Assembly: GCF_040409955.1 (NCBI RefSeq)
Contig: NZ_CP123384.1
Span: forward strand, 2,365,501-2,429,500
Origin: Salipiger sp. H15
Lineage (GTDB): Bacteria; Pseudomonadota; Alphaproteobacteria; Rhodobacterales; Rhodobacteraceae
Reading direction: 5' to 3'
Length of the DNA stretch: 64,000 nt
The notes below the pieces were generated by a model. The model was not told the origin of the DNA. It saw only the letters and a list, made by a program, of their open reading frames with translations, and searched no databases. A program made the position numbers and the translations under genes. Each line of letters starts with the position of its first letter. Position 1 is the stretch's first letter. Below, piece after piece: positions 9,317 to 18,239 of the stretch.

Positions 9317-10054
9317 ATGTTCGATCTGACGGGAAAATGCGCGCTGATCACCGGCGCATCTGGCGGCATCGGCGGCGCCATCGCCAAGGCGCTGCACGGG
9401 GCGGGCGCGACGGTGGGGCTTTCGGGCACCCGCGAGGCACCGCTGCAGGAACTGGCCGCGGAACTGGGCGAGCGCGTCTTCGTGCTGCCCTGCAACCTTT
9501 CCGACCCCGAGGCCGTGGCGGCGCTGCCGAAGCAGGCGGCGGACGCGATGGGCGCGGTCGACATCCTCGTCAACAACGCCGGGATCACCCGCGACAACCT
9601 CTTCATGCGCATGTCGGATGACGAGTGGCAGTCGGTGATCGACGTGAACCTCACCGCCAACTTCAAGCTCTGCAAAGGCGTGCTGCGCGGCATGATGAAG
9701 GCGCGCTGGGGCCGCATCATCAACATCTCGTCCATCGTCGGCGCCACCGGCAACCCGGGGCAGGGCAACTACGCCGCCGCGAAGGCCGGTCTTGTCGGCA
9801 TGACCAAGTCTCTGGCCTACGAGGTCGCCTCGCGCGGGATCACCGCGAATGCCGTGGCCCCGGGCTTCATCGAGACTGCGATGACCGACAAGCTGAACGA
9901 CGACCAGAAAGCCGGTATCATGGCGCAGATCCCCGCGGGCCGCATGGGCACGGCGGAAGAAATTGCCGCTGCGGTACTCTATCTTTCCAGTCAAGAAGCT
10001 GCTTATGTCACAGGCGCGACGCTGCATGTGAACGGCGGTATGGCAATGCTCTGA
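9317..10054 (+). CDS. fabG: 3-oxoacyl-[acyl-carrier-protein] reductase
   Basis: NADPH-dependent reduction of 3-oxoacyl-ACP in type II fatty acid synthesis. 245 residues, the usual FabG length. It has the short-chain dehydrogenase signatures TGASGGIG near the N-terminus, NNAG, a catalytic Ser in the NISSIVG strand, and YAAAK. The C-terminus VTGATLHVNGGMAML is typical. The start at ATG 9317 gives the canonical MFDLTGKCALITG opening; a longer in-frame start at 9254 adds 21 unlikely residues. acpP follows after 220 bp. fabD, often upstream, is absent here. Confidence 0.95.
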   Translation: MFDLTGKCALITGASGGIGGAIAKALHGAGATVGLSGTREAPLQELAAELGERVFVLPCNLSDPEAVAALPKQAADAMGAVDILVNNAGITRDNLFMRMSDDEWQSVIDVNLTANFKLCKGVLRGMMKARWGRIINISSIVGATGNPGQGNYAAAKAGLVGMTKSLAYEVASRGITANAVAPGFIETAMTDKLNDDQKAGIMAQIPAGRMGTAEEIAAAVLYLSSQEAAYVTGATLHVNGGMAML

Positions 10055-10274
10055 CCACGGGCCCTAGGGCTCGGCGGAAAGCGTTTGCCATCCTGCGTGC
10101 TTATGCTATAGGCGCGCAGGAACTCGGGTCCGGCTCGTGCCCTGTTGCGCGTCGGTCCCGTTCCCGGGTCTTCCGGGGTTACGTTGCCCGGTTCCGGGCG
10201 GATTGAGCAGCCACCCCGCTGGGGCGAGGGCAAAGACGGGTCGCGAGACCCAGACACATTGTGAGGACAGAAGA

Positions 10275-10508
10275 ATGAGCGATATCCCTGATCGCGTGCG
10301 CAAGATCGTGGTTGAGCACCTGGGTGTTGAAGAAGACAAGGTGACCGAGAGCGCCTCCTTCATCGACGACCTCGGCGCGGACAGCCTCGACACCGTCGAA
10401 CTGGTCATGGCCTTCGAAGAAGAGTTCGGCATCGAGATCCCCGATGACGCAGCCGAGACCATCCAGACCTTCGGCGATGCGGTGAAGTTCATCAAGGAAG
10501 CCTCCTGA
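10275..10508 (+). CDS. acpP: Acyl carrier protein
   Basis: 77-residue acidic carrier for fatty acid intermediates. The DSL motif with Ser37 is the 4'-phosphopantetheine attachment site ([19 protein letters not shown]). ATG 10275 follows GTGAGGACAGAAGA. The 220-bp gap after fabG leaves room for a separate promoter, as is common for this highly expressed gene. A perfect 10-bp terminator hairpin follows 29 bases after the stop. fabF, the usual next gene, lies about 46.7 kb downstream. Confidence 0.97.
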   Translation: MSDIPDRVRKIVVEHLGVEEDKVTESASFIDDLGADSLDTVELVMAFEEEFGIEIPDDAAETIQTFGDAVKFIKEAS

Positions 10509-10537
10509 GCTTTTCCGACTCCCTGACCGGAGTTGCA

Positions 10538-10567
10538 GACGGCGCCCCCTCGGGCGCCGTCTTGCGT
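10538..10567 (+). terminator. Intrinsic terminator of acpP
   Basis: Perfect 10-bp stem GACGGCGCCC/GGGCGCCGTC with loop CCTC (10538-10561), followed by TTGCGTTT. Confidence 0.8.
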
Positions 10568-10853
10568 TTGGCGGCACGGCTTGGCGCGAGAGTGCCCCCG
10601 CCAAGCCGCCGCGCGGACTGACCTCCGCGCCTTCTGCGGTGCCACGGCGGCTTTGCCGGCCCCGCGCACCCGTCCGCGGCAGCGAGCGACCCCCCAGGCA
10701 CACGACCGGCAAGAGCCGCGTCCCACCTCCGCGCAGGTCCCCCGGTTTCCGGAGGGGCCTCGCCCGCGTTGACCGGGATCAACCGGGGCCGGACCGGGAC
10801 TGCTATAGGGCACTCCACGGAGCGGGGAATCTGGACTGCCGCACTCCGATCAT
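10568..10853. other. Gene-free spacer
   Basis: Nearly 290 GC-rich bases between the acpP terminator and the ribosome binding site of the propeller-lectin gene. It presumably contains that gene's promoter; no clear -35/-10 pair could be picked. Confidence 0.4.
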
Positions 10854-10867
10854 GGGAGGACCGGGTC

Positions 10868-13444
10868 ATGTCGACGCAACTCAGGGTCGTATCGGTGGAG
10901 AGGGTTTCGACGGGAAGCGAGGGAGAGCAGGGGGAAGGCCCGAGCGACAAGGCGCATCTGGGCGCGAATGGCGCGCTGCTGGTCTTCGAGAGCGGCGCGA
11001 GATTCGTGCCGGAGGACACCAATCCCTACGGCGACATCTACCTCAAGGACATGGCGACCGGCGAGGTCCGGCGCCTCACCATCGACCCGGCCGTCGCCGA
11101 TCCGGAGGAAGGCGGCTGGGACCCGGCGATCTCGGCCGACGGCACCCGCGTCGCCTTCGGCACCACCTACCGCTTTCCCGAGGGCCACAGCGCCGTGGCG
11201 GTCGAGGCGGTGGTGTTCAAGGACCTTGCCTCCGGCGCGGACCAGTTCATCTCCGCGAATGCCGAGGGCGCGCCCGCCGAGGACACGAGCTTTGCCGCCA
11301 TGTTCTCGCCCGACGGCACGCAGGTCGCCTTTCTCAGCGGCGCCGCGAACCTCGTGCCGGGCATCACCCCCACGGGCTACGCGGTCTTCCTGAAGGACAT
11401 CGCGACGGGCGCCGTGACGCTGGTCTCGGCCAATGCGGCGGGCGAGGCGCCCAACGGCAGCAGCGGCGCCTCGGCCTTCTTCCCGGACGGCACGCGCTTC
11501 GTCTTCTCGAGCCGCGGCGACACTCTTGTCGCGGGAGACGGCAACGGGGTGGACGATCTCTTCGTCAAGGACCTCGCCACCGGGGCGGTGACGCGCGTCT
11601 CGGTCGGGGCGGACGGCGCGGAGGGCAACGGGCCAAGCTCCGAGGGCAGCCTCTCGCCGGATGGCACGAAGCTGCTCTTCTCGAGCCGCGCCACGAATTT
11701 CGTGCCGAACGACGGCAACGGCTCGCAGGACCTCTTCATCAAGGACATCGTCACCGGCGCCATCGAACGGGTCTCGGTCGACAATCAGGGCAACCAGTGG
11801 ACCGGCGACAGCTACGGGGGCGTGTTCTCGCCGGACGGCACGAAGATCGCCTTCTACAGCGACACCCCCAGCCTCGCGGTGCGCGATGGCAACGGCGCGC
11901 GGGACATCTTCGTGAAGGACCTCGTGACCGGCACGGTCACCGCGATCTCGACCAGCGTGGCGGGCGAGATCGGCGATGCGCAGAGCTTCTGGCCGAGCTT
12001 CCTGCCCGACGGATCGGGGATCCTCTTCACCAGCGACGCCGCGAACCTCGTGCCGGACGACACCAATGGCGCGCGCGATGTCTTCATCGCCCGTTTCGAG
12101 GAGCGCGAACTGGGCGCGGCCGTGCAATGGACCGAGGCCGAGGGCGGCAACGGCCACTGGTACCAGTATGTCGAGACGCCGCTGACCTGGGACGAGGCGC
12201 GGGCAGAGGCGGAGACGCGCAGCCACCTCGGCCTGCCCGGCTACCTCGCGACGATCACCTCGGCCGGGGAGAACGCCTTCATCCTGTCGATCACCCCGCC
12301 CAATGTCTGGGCCGGCGGGTCCGACGCACGCAGCGAGGGGACCTGGGAATGGGCGACCGGCCCCGAGGCCGGCGAGGTCTTCTGGACGCGCGCCTCCGGG
12401 GCGCTGGGATATGCCGATTGGGGCGGCTTCGAGCCGAACAACGCGTGGTCGGAGCCTCCGGGAGTGGACTACCTGACGGTGCACTCGCTCTACGCCAGCG
12501 GCACATGGGCCGACAACGGCATCCCGCCGAACCCGAACCATGCCTTCGGCTATGTCGTCGAGTACAGCGCGCTTGATCGCCCGCCCGCCGCGATCGGCCC
12601 CGGGCGCACCGAGGCCGAGAACCTCGACATCGCGCGCGGCTTCGTCCCGGAACGCAACCCCTGGGCCTCCGAGGACGGGCTGCTGCGCGCGCAGGACGGC
12701 GGCGAGGCGGCGGCCTCGGGCCGCTTCACCGGCGCGGCGGGGCTCTACAGCGTGGTCATCGGCTATTTCGACGAGACCGACGGCGCAAGCCGCCTGCGCC
12801 TCGAGGTCAATGGCGAGACGGTCGATGCCTGGACCTGGGACGCGGATCCCGCCGGCGCCACGGTCACCGGCGCTGCCGCGATGCGGCGGGTGGTCCCCGT
12901 CGTCGCGCTCGAGGAGGGCGACGTGCTGACGCTCGCCGGATGCGCCGACGGCGGCGAGCCGCTGCGCACCGATTTCGTCGAGATCCGGTCGGCGCAGCCG
13001 CCCTCCGGGCCTTTCCTCGTCGAGGCGGAGACGCTGGAGATCACCAAGGACTTCCGCGTCTTCGACAATCCCCACGCCTCGGGCGGCGCCTGCCTTCAGG
13101 CCGGGGGCGGTCCGGACCAGCGCGCGCAGTACGATTTCGCCGGCGCAGATGGCCGCTACGACGTGACCGTCGGCTATTTCGACGAGAGCGACGGCGTCAG
13201 CCGGATGAGCCTCCGGCTCAACGGGACCGAGCTCGACAGCTGGCTCTGGGACGGCGACTTCGGCGACCGGATCGTCACCCCCGCCGGCAGGGCGCAGCAC
13301 ACACTCCACGGGATCGAGCTCGCGACCGGCGACCGGATCGAGCTCATCGGGCGCCCGGACGGCGGCGAGCCGCTGCGCACGGATTACCTGGTCTTCGACC
13401 CGGTCGGGCCCGCTGACGGAGCGGACGCCTTCCTCTTCACCTGA
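10868..13444 (+). CDS. Large protein: TolB/WD40-like propeller, C-type lectin domain, two beta-sandwich repeats
   Basis: An 858-residue protein with clear modular structure. Residues ~1-410 hold about seven blade repeats of the form SPDGTKxxFxS...NxxDxFxKDLxTGxVxxVS, as in TolB-like propellers. Residues ~417-566 look like a C-type lectin domain: TWDEARAEAE, GYLATITS, EGTWEWATG, an EPNN motif where EPN/QPD calcium-sugar ligands sit, and WADNG in the WND position. Residues ~577-707 and ~716-858 are two copies of one ~130-residue beta-rich domain sharing GYFDExDG and DGGEPLRTD, resembling carbohydrate-binding modules. There is no signal peptide, so type I or other leaderless export is possible. 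ATG 10868 follows GGGAGGA. The role is probably glycan binding (inference). Confidence 0.75.
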   Translation: MSTQLRVVSVERVSTGSEGEQGEGPSDKAHLGANGALLVFESGARFVPEDTNPYGDIYLKDMATGEVRRLTIDPAVADPEEGGWDPAISADGTRVAFGTTYRFPEGHSAVAVEAVVFKDLASGADQFISANAEGAPAEDTSFAAMFSPDGTQVAFLSGAANLVPGITPTGYAVFLKDIATGAVTLVSANAAGEAPNGSSGASAFFPDGTRFVFSSRGDTLVAGDGNGVDDLFVKDLATGAVTRVSVGADGAEGNGPSSEGSLSPDGTKLLFSSRATNFVPNDGNGSQDLFIKDIVTGAIERVSVDNQGNQWTGDSYGGVFSPDGTKIAFYSDTPSLAVRDGNGARDIFVKDLVTGTVTAISTSVAGEIGDAQSFWPSFLPDGSGILFTSDAANLVPDDTNGARDVFIARFEERELGAAVQWTEAEGGNGHWYQYVETPLTWDEARAEAETRSHLGLPGYLATITSAGENAFILSITPPNVWAGGSDARSEGTWEWATGPEAGEVFWTRASGALGYADWGGFEPNNAWSEPPGVDYLTVHSLYASGTWADNGIPPNPNHAFGYVVEYSALDRPPAAIGPGRTEAENLDIARGFVPERNPWASEDGLLRAQDGGEAAASGRFTGAAGLYSVVIGYFDETDGASRLRLEVNGETVDAWTWDADPAGATVTGAAAMRRVVPVVALEEGDVLTLAGCADGGEPLRTDFVEIRSAQPPSGPFLVEAETLEITKDFRVFDNPHASGGACLQAGGGPDQRAQYDFAGADGRYDVTVGYFDESDGVSRMSLRLNGTELDSWLWDGDFGDRIVTPAGRAQHTLHGIELATGDRIELIGRPDGGEPLRTDYLVFDPVGPADGADAFLFT

Positions 13445-13487
13445 GGACCGGTGCCGCGCCCGCGCGACGCGGGGAGGCGCGAAACGG

Positions 13488-13533
13488 AAGGGGCCGGCGT
13501 GCTGCCCGGCCCCTTCTTCTCTTTCCAAATACG
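13488..13533. terminator. Bidirectional terminator hairpin with repeat-like tail
   Basis: Stem AAGGGGCCGG/CCGGCCCCTT (13488-13497 with 13506-13515) between two convergent genes, followed on the plus strand by CTTCTCTTTCC. Read on the minus strand, the right flank is TATTTGGAAAGAGAAG, the same tail as the dispersed element at 60531-60600. Confidence 0.65.
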
Positions 13534-13582
13534 CCCTTCCGGCGGCTGCCATCCGCGCGCCGCCGGGAGGCTGCGGCGCGGC

Positions 13583-15286
13583 TCAGCCGGCGATGCGGAC
13601 GTTGAGCAGGGCGCAGCGGCGCTCCTCGCGGATCACCCGCAGCGCCTCGTCGAGCGCCGGGCGCAATTCTGCGGGCGTCTCGACGGCACGGGCGAAGGCG
13701 TTGCTCGCCTCGGCCACCTTGCAGAAGTCCGGCGAGGGCGAGAGGCCGGTCAGCGGCATCGCATTGGCGCGGCTGGCCGCGCCGTCCGGGTAGAGCCCGC
13801 TCACCGAGGCCCGCACCGCACCCCATTCGGCGTTGTTGAGGATCACGATGAGGATGGGCAGGGCCAGCGCCTCGGCGATCTGGTGGCAGGCCACGGGGTT
13901 GGCGAACATGTAGCTGCCATCCCCCAGCGTCGCAACGCAGATGCGGTCCGGCTCGGCGAGCTGCGCGCCGAGCGCGGCCGGGAAGGACCAGCCGAGCCCG
14001 CCCGAATGCGGCTCCTGGAACCAGGCCCGGTGCGCGCGGCGGGGCAGGTGCCCGAGCATGGTGCCAAGCTCGGAGAAGACCGTGCTGGGTGCGTCCTGCG
14101 CGTCGAGCGCCTCGCCGAGGATGCGGCTGACGGCGGGCTTGGTGAGCAGCTCGCCGCTGGGCTGGGCAGCCTCGGCCTGTGCCTTGCGGGCCGCTGCCGT
14201 GGTCTCGGCAAGCCGGGCGCGGCGCGGCGCGACGTGATCGCCCTTCGGCAGGTCCGCCATGGCGGCGATCAGCGCGGGAATGGTCCGGGCATTCTCGCCG
14301 GTGATGCTGAGATCCGAACGGAAGTTGCGCACCGGGAAGCGCGAGAAGATCGGGTCCGGGCCCATGTTGGCGATCTTCGCATCCGGGCGCGGCGCGTGGG
14401 CGTCGGGCATCCAGGGGGCGAGGCAGTCGAGGATCAGCACCACGTCGGCCTGCGCCAACCAGGGGCCGGGATCGGCGCCGACGTGGCAGGGGTGGTCGGT
14501 GGCGATCGCGAGGTGCGTCGCCCACCACGAGCAGACCGCGATGCCCCAGTCCTCGGCCCAGTCCGCGAAGGCGGCGAAGCTTTCGGCATCGCCGGACCCT
14601 CGCTGCGCGATGATCAGCGGCGCCTCGGCCTCGGCCAGCCAGCGGGCGAGCGTGGCCAGCGCCTCGGGGTGCGGCGCGGCCTCGGAGGCGGCCATCGTGG
14701 GGGCGGCATCCAGCCCCTCGGTCGGCACGGGCTCGCAGAGCACCTCGCGCGGGATCGACAGGTACACCGGCCCCTTGGGGGTCGAGTTGGCGATGGCATG
14801 GGCGCGGTCGAGAAGCCCGGGCACCTGCTCGGGGAACTTCAGCTCGTATTCCCATTTCGAGGCCTCGCGGACCAGCGCCGCCTGGTCGCGCATTTCCTGG
14901 CCCCAGCCGATCGGCACGGTGCGCGCGCCGAAGCGGCCCTCCTCGGTGACCGGGGTGCGGCCCGACATGAGGATCATCGGCACGTGCTCGCAGGCGGCGT
15001 TGATCGCGCCGATCGCGCCGTTCGCCAGCCCGACATTGGTGTGCAGCATGACCGCCTGCGCCTTGCCGGTCATCAGGTAGTAGCCATGCGCCATGCCCAT
15101 GGCCGCGTGCTCGTGCGGCATGACCAGCGCCTGCGGCAGGTCGATCCCCTCGGCGGCGGCCTGCGCCAGCCCCTCGATGATCGGCGGGAAGTCGGTGCCG
15201 GAGTTGGCGAAGACGTAATCCACGCCGAGCGCCTTCAGCCGGGGGAAGATCGCTCCCCCGGCGGTGACGGTCGTTTGGTCTTTCAT
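13583..15286 (-). CDS. Thiamine-diphosphate-dependent enzyme (acetolactate synthase/benzoylformate decarboxylase-like)
   Basis: A 567-residue ThDP enzyme that would act on a 2-oxo acid. The PYR-domain cofactor glutamate lies in PHEHAAMGMAHGY. LHTNVGLANG carries a His at the position of the BFD active-site His (LHSAAG). The ThDP/Mg motif GDGSYMFANPV...LNN is in the C-terminal third. Many relatives are annotated only as thiamine pyrophosphate-requiring protein. Neighbours (aldehyde dehydrogenase, two transporters) suggest decarboxylation of a 2-oxo acid to an aldehyde that is then oxidised; this is inference. It is the last gene of the minus-strand run, 3 bp after dctM. Confidence 0.8.
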   Translation of the reverse strand: MKDQTTVTAGGAIFPRLKALGVDYVFANSGTDFPPIIEGLAQAAAEGIDLPQALVMPHEHAAMGMAHGYYLMTGKAQAVMLHTNVGLANGAIGAINAACEHVPMILMSGRTPVTEEGRFGARTVPIGWGQEMRDQAALVREASKWEYELKFPEQVPGLLDRAHAIANSTPKGPVYLSIPREVLCEPVPTEGLDAAPTMAASEAAPHPEALATLARWLAEAEAPLIIAQRGSGDAESFAAFADWAEDWGIAVCSWWATHLAIATDHPCHVGADPGPWLAQADVVLILDCLAPWMPDAHAPRPDAKIANMGPDPIFSRFPVRNFRSDLSITGENARTIPALIAAMADLPKGDHVAPRRARLAETTAAARKAQAEAAQPSGELLTKPAVSRILGEALDAQDAPSTVFSELGTMLGHLPRRAHRAWFQEPHSGGLGWSFPAALGAQLAEPDRICVATLGDGSYMFANPVACHQIAEALALPILIVILNNAEWGAVRASVSGLYPDGAASRANAMPLTGLSPSPDFCKVAEASNAFARAVETPAELRPALDEALRVIREERRCALLNVRIAG

Positions 15287-15289
15287 TGT

Positions 15290-16648
15290 TCAGCCTCCGA
15301 GCAGGGATGGCAGCCAGAGCGTGAGCACGGGGAAGGCAAGGATCAGCGTGACCCGCACCAGCTCGGCACAGAAGAAGGGGGCGACGCCCTTGAAGGTTTC
15401 GATCATCGGCGTGTCCTTGGCCAGCGCCGAGATGATGAAGACGTTCATCCCCACCGGCGGGGTGATCAGCCCGAGCTCGGCGACTATGAGCGCGAGGATG
15501 CCGAACCAGACCTTGAGATCCTCGGTGCTCAGCCCGAAGCCGGCGACGTCGGCGGTGGCGTAGAGCCCGCCGTTCAGCTCGACCAGCATCGGCCAGAAGA
15601 ACGGGATGACCAGCAGGATCATCGACATGCTGTCCATCAGGCAGCCGAGCAGGATGAGCGCGACGAGGATCAGCACCATCACGGTCATCGGGGCAAGGCC
15701 GCTCTCGGCGATCCATGCCGCCGCCTGCTGCGGCAGGCCGATGCGCGACATGAAGATCTTCATCAGCTCCGCGCCGAGCAGGATCACGTAGATCATCCCC
15801 GAGGTGCGGGCGGTGGATTTCAGCGCCGTCACCATCTCGGCAAGACCGACGCGGCGCTTCACCAGCCCGTAGAGCCAGACGAGGAACACGCCCACGGCCG
15901 CGGCCGGGGTCGGGTTGAAGAAGCCGCCGTAGATGCCGCCGAGCACGAGGCCGAAAATGACCATGACCGGCAGCAGGCCGAGCGTGGCGGTGACGAACTC
16001 CGACCGGCTGGCGACGCCGCCGGCAGGGCCCGACGCGGGGCGCACGCGGACGTAGATGGCGATGGTCAGGATGAAGAAGATCACCGCGAGGATGCCCGGC
16101 AGCAGCGCCGCGGCGAACATGGTGACGATGTTGGCCTCGACGATCACCGCGTAGACGATGAGCACGACCGAGGGCGGGATCAGGATGCCGAGCACGCCGC
16201 CGGCCGAGAGCGCACCGGTCGCCAGCGCGCCGGAGTAGTTGTAGCGCTTGAGCTCGGGCAGGGCGACCTTGCCCATGGTCGAGGCGGTGGCCAGCGACGA
16301 GCCGCAGACCGCGCCGAACCCGGCGCAGCCGGCGATCGCGGCCATGGCGGTGCCGCCGCGCATCCAGCCGAGCCAGGCATTGGCGCCGCGGAACAGCGCC
16401 TGCGACAGGCCCGCGACCGTGGCAAGCTCGCCCATGAGCACGAACATCGGCACGACCGAGAGGTCGTAGATCGAGAACTGGCCGTAGGCGAGCGTCTTCA
16501 GCTGGCTCATCAGCAGCATCGGCCCGTTGACCAGCGCGATGCCGACCCCGCCGACGAGGATCATCCCGTAGGCGATCGGGATGCGGATGGCGATGAGCGC
16601 GATCAGGATGACCAGCGACAGCACGCCGAGGGTGATGGGATCGGTCAC
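15290..16648 (-). CDS. dctM: TRAP transporter large permease (DctM-type)
   Basis: The 452-residue channel subunit of a tripartite ATP-independent periplasmic transporter, inner membrane, with some 12 predicted hydrophobic helices. Family features include IRIPIAYGM near the N-terminus, GCAGFGAVCGSSLATASTMG and the LIPPSVVLIVYAV segment. The start is a GTG at 16648 that overlaps the small-permease stop in GTGA, showing translational coupling. Earlier in-frame codons would add sequence with no membrane character. With dctQ and dctP it forms a complete TRAP system for organic acids. Confidence 0.9.
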   Translation of the reverse strand: MTDPITLGVLSLVILIALIAIRIPIAYGMILVGGVGIALVNGPMLLMSQLKTLAYGQFSIYDLSVVPMFVLMGELATVAGLSQALFRGANAWLGWMRGGTAMAAIAGCAGFGAVCGSSLATASTMGKVALPELKRYNYSGALATGALSAGGVLGILIPPSVVLIVYAVIVEANIVTMFAAALLPGILAVIFFILTIAIYVRVRPASGPAGGVASRSEFVTATLGLLPVMVIFGLVLGGIYGGFFNPTPAAAVGVFLVWLYGLVKRRVGLAEMVTALKSTARTSGMIYVILLGAELMKIFMSRIGLPQQAAAWIAESGLAPMTVMVLILVALILLGCLMDSMSMILLVIPFFWPMLVELNGGLYATADVAGFGLSTEDLKVWFGILALIVAELGLITPPVGMNVFIISALAKDTPMIETFKGVAPFFCAELVRVTLILAFPVLTLWLPSLLGG

Positions 16649-17151
16649 TTGCGCACCTCCGTCAGGCTGTCGCGGAAGGTCAGCGCGGCGGCGGCGACAA
16701 GCAGCACGAGCGACACGAGGATCGGCACGAAGGCCCACCAGATCGGGACCTGCAGGATCGTCGTGGTGTAATTGTAGGCCTTCTGGTCGAGCATGCCGAG
16801 GTACATCCGCCACACGAGGATGCAGGCAAAGCCGAAGGCGACGAGCGAGGCGAGCGCGCGCAGCACCGCCAGCATGGGGCGGGGGGCGTTCGCGGTGAAG
16901 ATGTCGGCGGTGACGTTGGCGTCGGTGAGCTGGCAGTAGGGCAGGAAGGCGAAGACCGCCACCGCCACGCCCATCTCGGTCAGCTCGAAATCGCCGGAAA
17001 ACGGCTTGTGCACCACGGCCCCGAGGACCGAGGCGACGTTGATGAGGACGATCACCAGCAGAAGCGCGCCGCCGAGCAGCGCCCAGAGGGTGACGAGACG
17101 TGCGACCGCAGCGGATACCCCGCTGCGGCCTTGGGTTTCTTCGATGAACAT
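16645..17151 (-). CDS. dctQ: TRAP transporter small permease (DctQ-type)
   Basis: The 168-residue small membrane subunit of the TRAP transporter, with four hydrophobic helices and the conserved region around SGDFELTEMGVAVAVFAFL. It pairs with the large permease whose GTG start overlaps its stop by 4 bp. Its own ATG overlaps the dctP stop by one base (TGATG). Both overlaps point to one transcript with coupled translation. Confidence 0.88.
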   Translation of the reverse strand: MFIEETQGRSGVSAAVARLVTLWALLGGALLLVIVLINVASVLGAVVHKPFSGDFELTEMGVAVAVFAFLPYCQLTDANVTADIFTANAPRPMLAVLRALASLVAFGFACILVWRMYLGMLDQKAYNYTTTILQVPIWWAFVPILVSLVLLVAAAALTFRDSLTEVRK

Positions 17152-18200
17152 CAGTTGCTCATGCTCGAGTCGGCGTTGGCCTTGATCAGCTCGCGCGCCT
17201 TGGCGACCATCGCGGCGCCGTCGATGCCCTGCGCGGTCACGTCCTCGATCCAGCGATCGACGACCGGCTCGAGCGCCTTCTCGAAGGCGGCGGTCTCTTC
17301 CTCGGTGAGCGTCACGTGGGTGTTGCCCGCGTCGGTCGCGACCTTGATGCCGCGCTCGTCGATGTCGCGCCAGATCTTGCCGACCTGCGCCACCCAGTCA
17401 CGGCCCGACGCGTCGCGGAAGGCCTTCTGGATGTCCTCGGGCAGGCCGTCCCAGCGCGCCTTGTTCATCGAGACCTGGAAGGTGGTGGTGCCGAAGCGGG
17501 TCTTGTTGAAGCCCTCGATCTGGTACTTGGTCTGGTCCTGCAGCTTCAGCGCCGGGATGATCTCCCACGGGATGAAGGCGCCGTCGACGACCTTCTTGGA
17601 AAGCGCCTGCGGCAGGTCCGGAACCGGCATCGAGACCGGCGAGCCGCCGAGTGCCTCGATGACCCAGGCGCCGGTGCGGGTGGGGATGCGCATCTTCAGC
17701 CCGGCGATGTCCTCGGGCTTGCGGATTTCCTTGTCGACGGTGTGGATCGCCTGGCCCGCGTGGACGTGCAGGAACATCGGCTCGACGCCCTTGTACTCGT
17801 CCTTGAGGTACTCGTCGTACATGTCGAGCAGCGCGAGGTTCGCGGCCGAGGGATCGTTGGTGAAGACGTTCGGCAACTCCATCACCTCGGTGCGCGGGAA
17901 CAGGCCCGGCGTGTAGCCGTTCACCGTCCAGACGAGGTCGACGACGCCGTCACGCACCTGGTTGATCAGCTCGGGCGGACGGCCGCCGAGGGTCATCGAA
18001 GGGTAGATCTCGATCTTCACCTTGCCGCCCGAGTTCTCCTCGACCGCCTTGGCCCAGGGCTCGAGCATCTCGGTCTGTGCCGGTGCCTTGGCGCCGAGGA
18101 AGTGGTGCAGCTTGAAGGTGTATTCCTGGGCCCAGGCGCCGCCGGCGGCGACGCTCAGGGCCAGGGCCGCGACTGCGGTTCTTGCCAGTTTCAGTTTCAT
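17151..18200 (-). CDS. dctP: TRAP transporter periplasmic substrate-binding protein (DctP-type)
   Basis: A 349-residue periplasmic receptor. Residues 1-24 form a signal peptide ending GGAWA. The mature part begins QEYTFKLHHFLG, typical of TRAP receptors for carboxylates. GLKMRIPTRTGAWVIEALGG contains the family Arg that binds substrate carboxylate. The ligand is unknown; the operon with a ThDP enzyme and an aldehyde dehydrogenase suggests a 2-oxo or aromatic acid. It lies 39 bp after the aldehyde dehydrogenase gene. Confidence 0.9.
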   Translation of the reverse strand: MKLKLARTAVAALALSVAAGGAWAQEYTFKLHHFLGAKAPAQTEMLEPWAKAVEENSGGKVKIEIYPSMTLGGRPPELINQVRDGVVDLVWTVNGYTPGLFPRTEVMELPNVFTNDPSAANLALLDMYDEYLKDEYKGVEPMFLHVHAGQAIHTVDKEIRKPEDIAGLKMRIPTRTGAWVIEALGGSPVSMPVPDLPQALSKKVVDGAFIPWEIIPALKLQDQTKYQIEGFNKTRFGTTTFQVSMNKARWDGLPEDIQKAFRDASGRDWVAQVGKIWRDIDERGIKVATDAGNTHVTLTEEETAAFEKALEPVVDRWIEDVTAQGIDGAAMVAKARELIKANADSSMSN

Positions 18201-18239
18201 GGTGTTCCTCCCGTTTGGACCGATCCGATTGCTTCCTGC

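Noticed and set aside
10850..13552. A 900-codon minus-strand open frame
   Set aside because: It mirrors the propeller-lectin gene in frame and has no ribosome binding site or recognisable domain.
13451..16771. A 1106-codon plus-strand open frame
   Set aside because: It is antisense to the ThDP, dctM and dctQ genes. Its translation is Arg/Gly/His/Asp-rich without domains, as expected of a GC-rich shadow frame.
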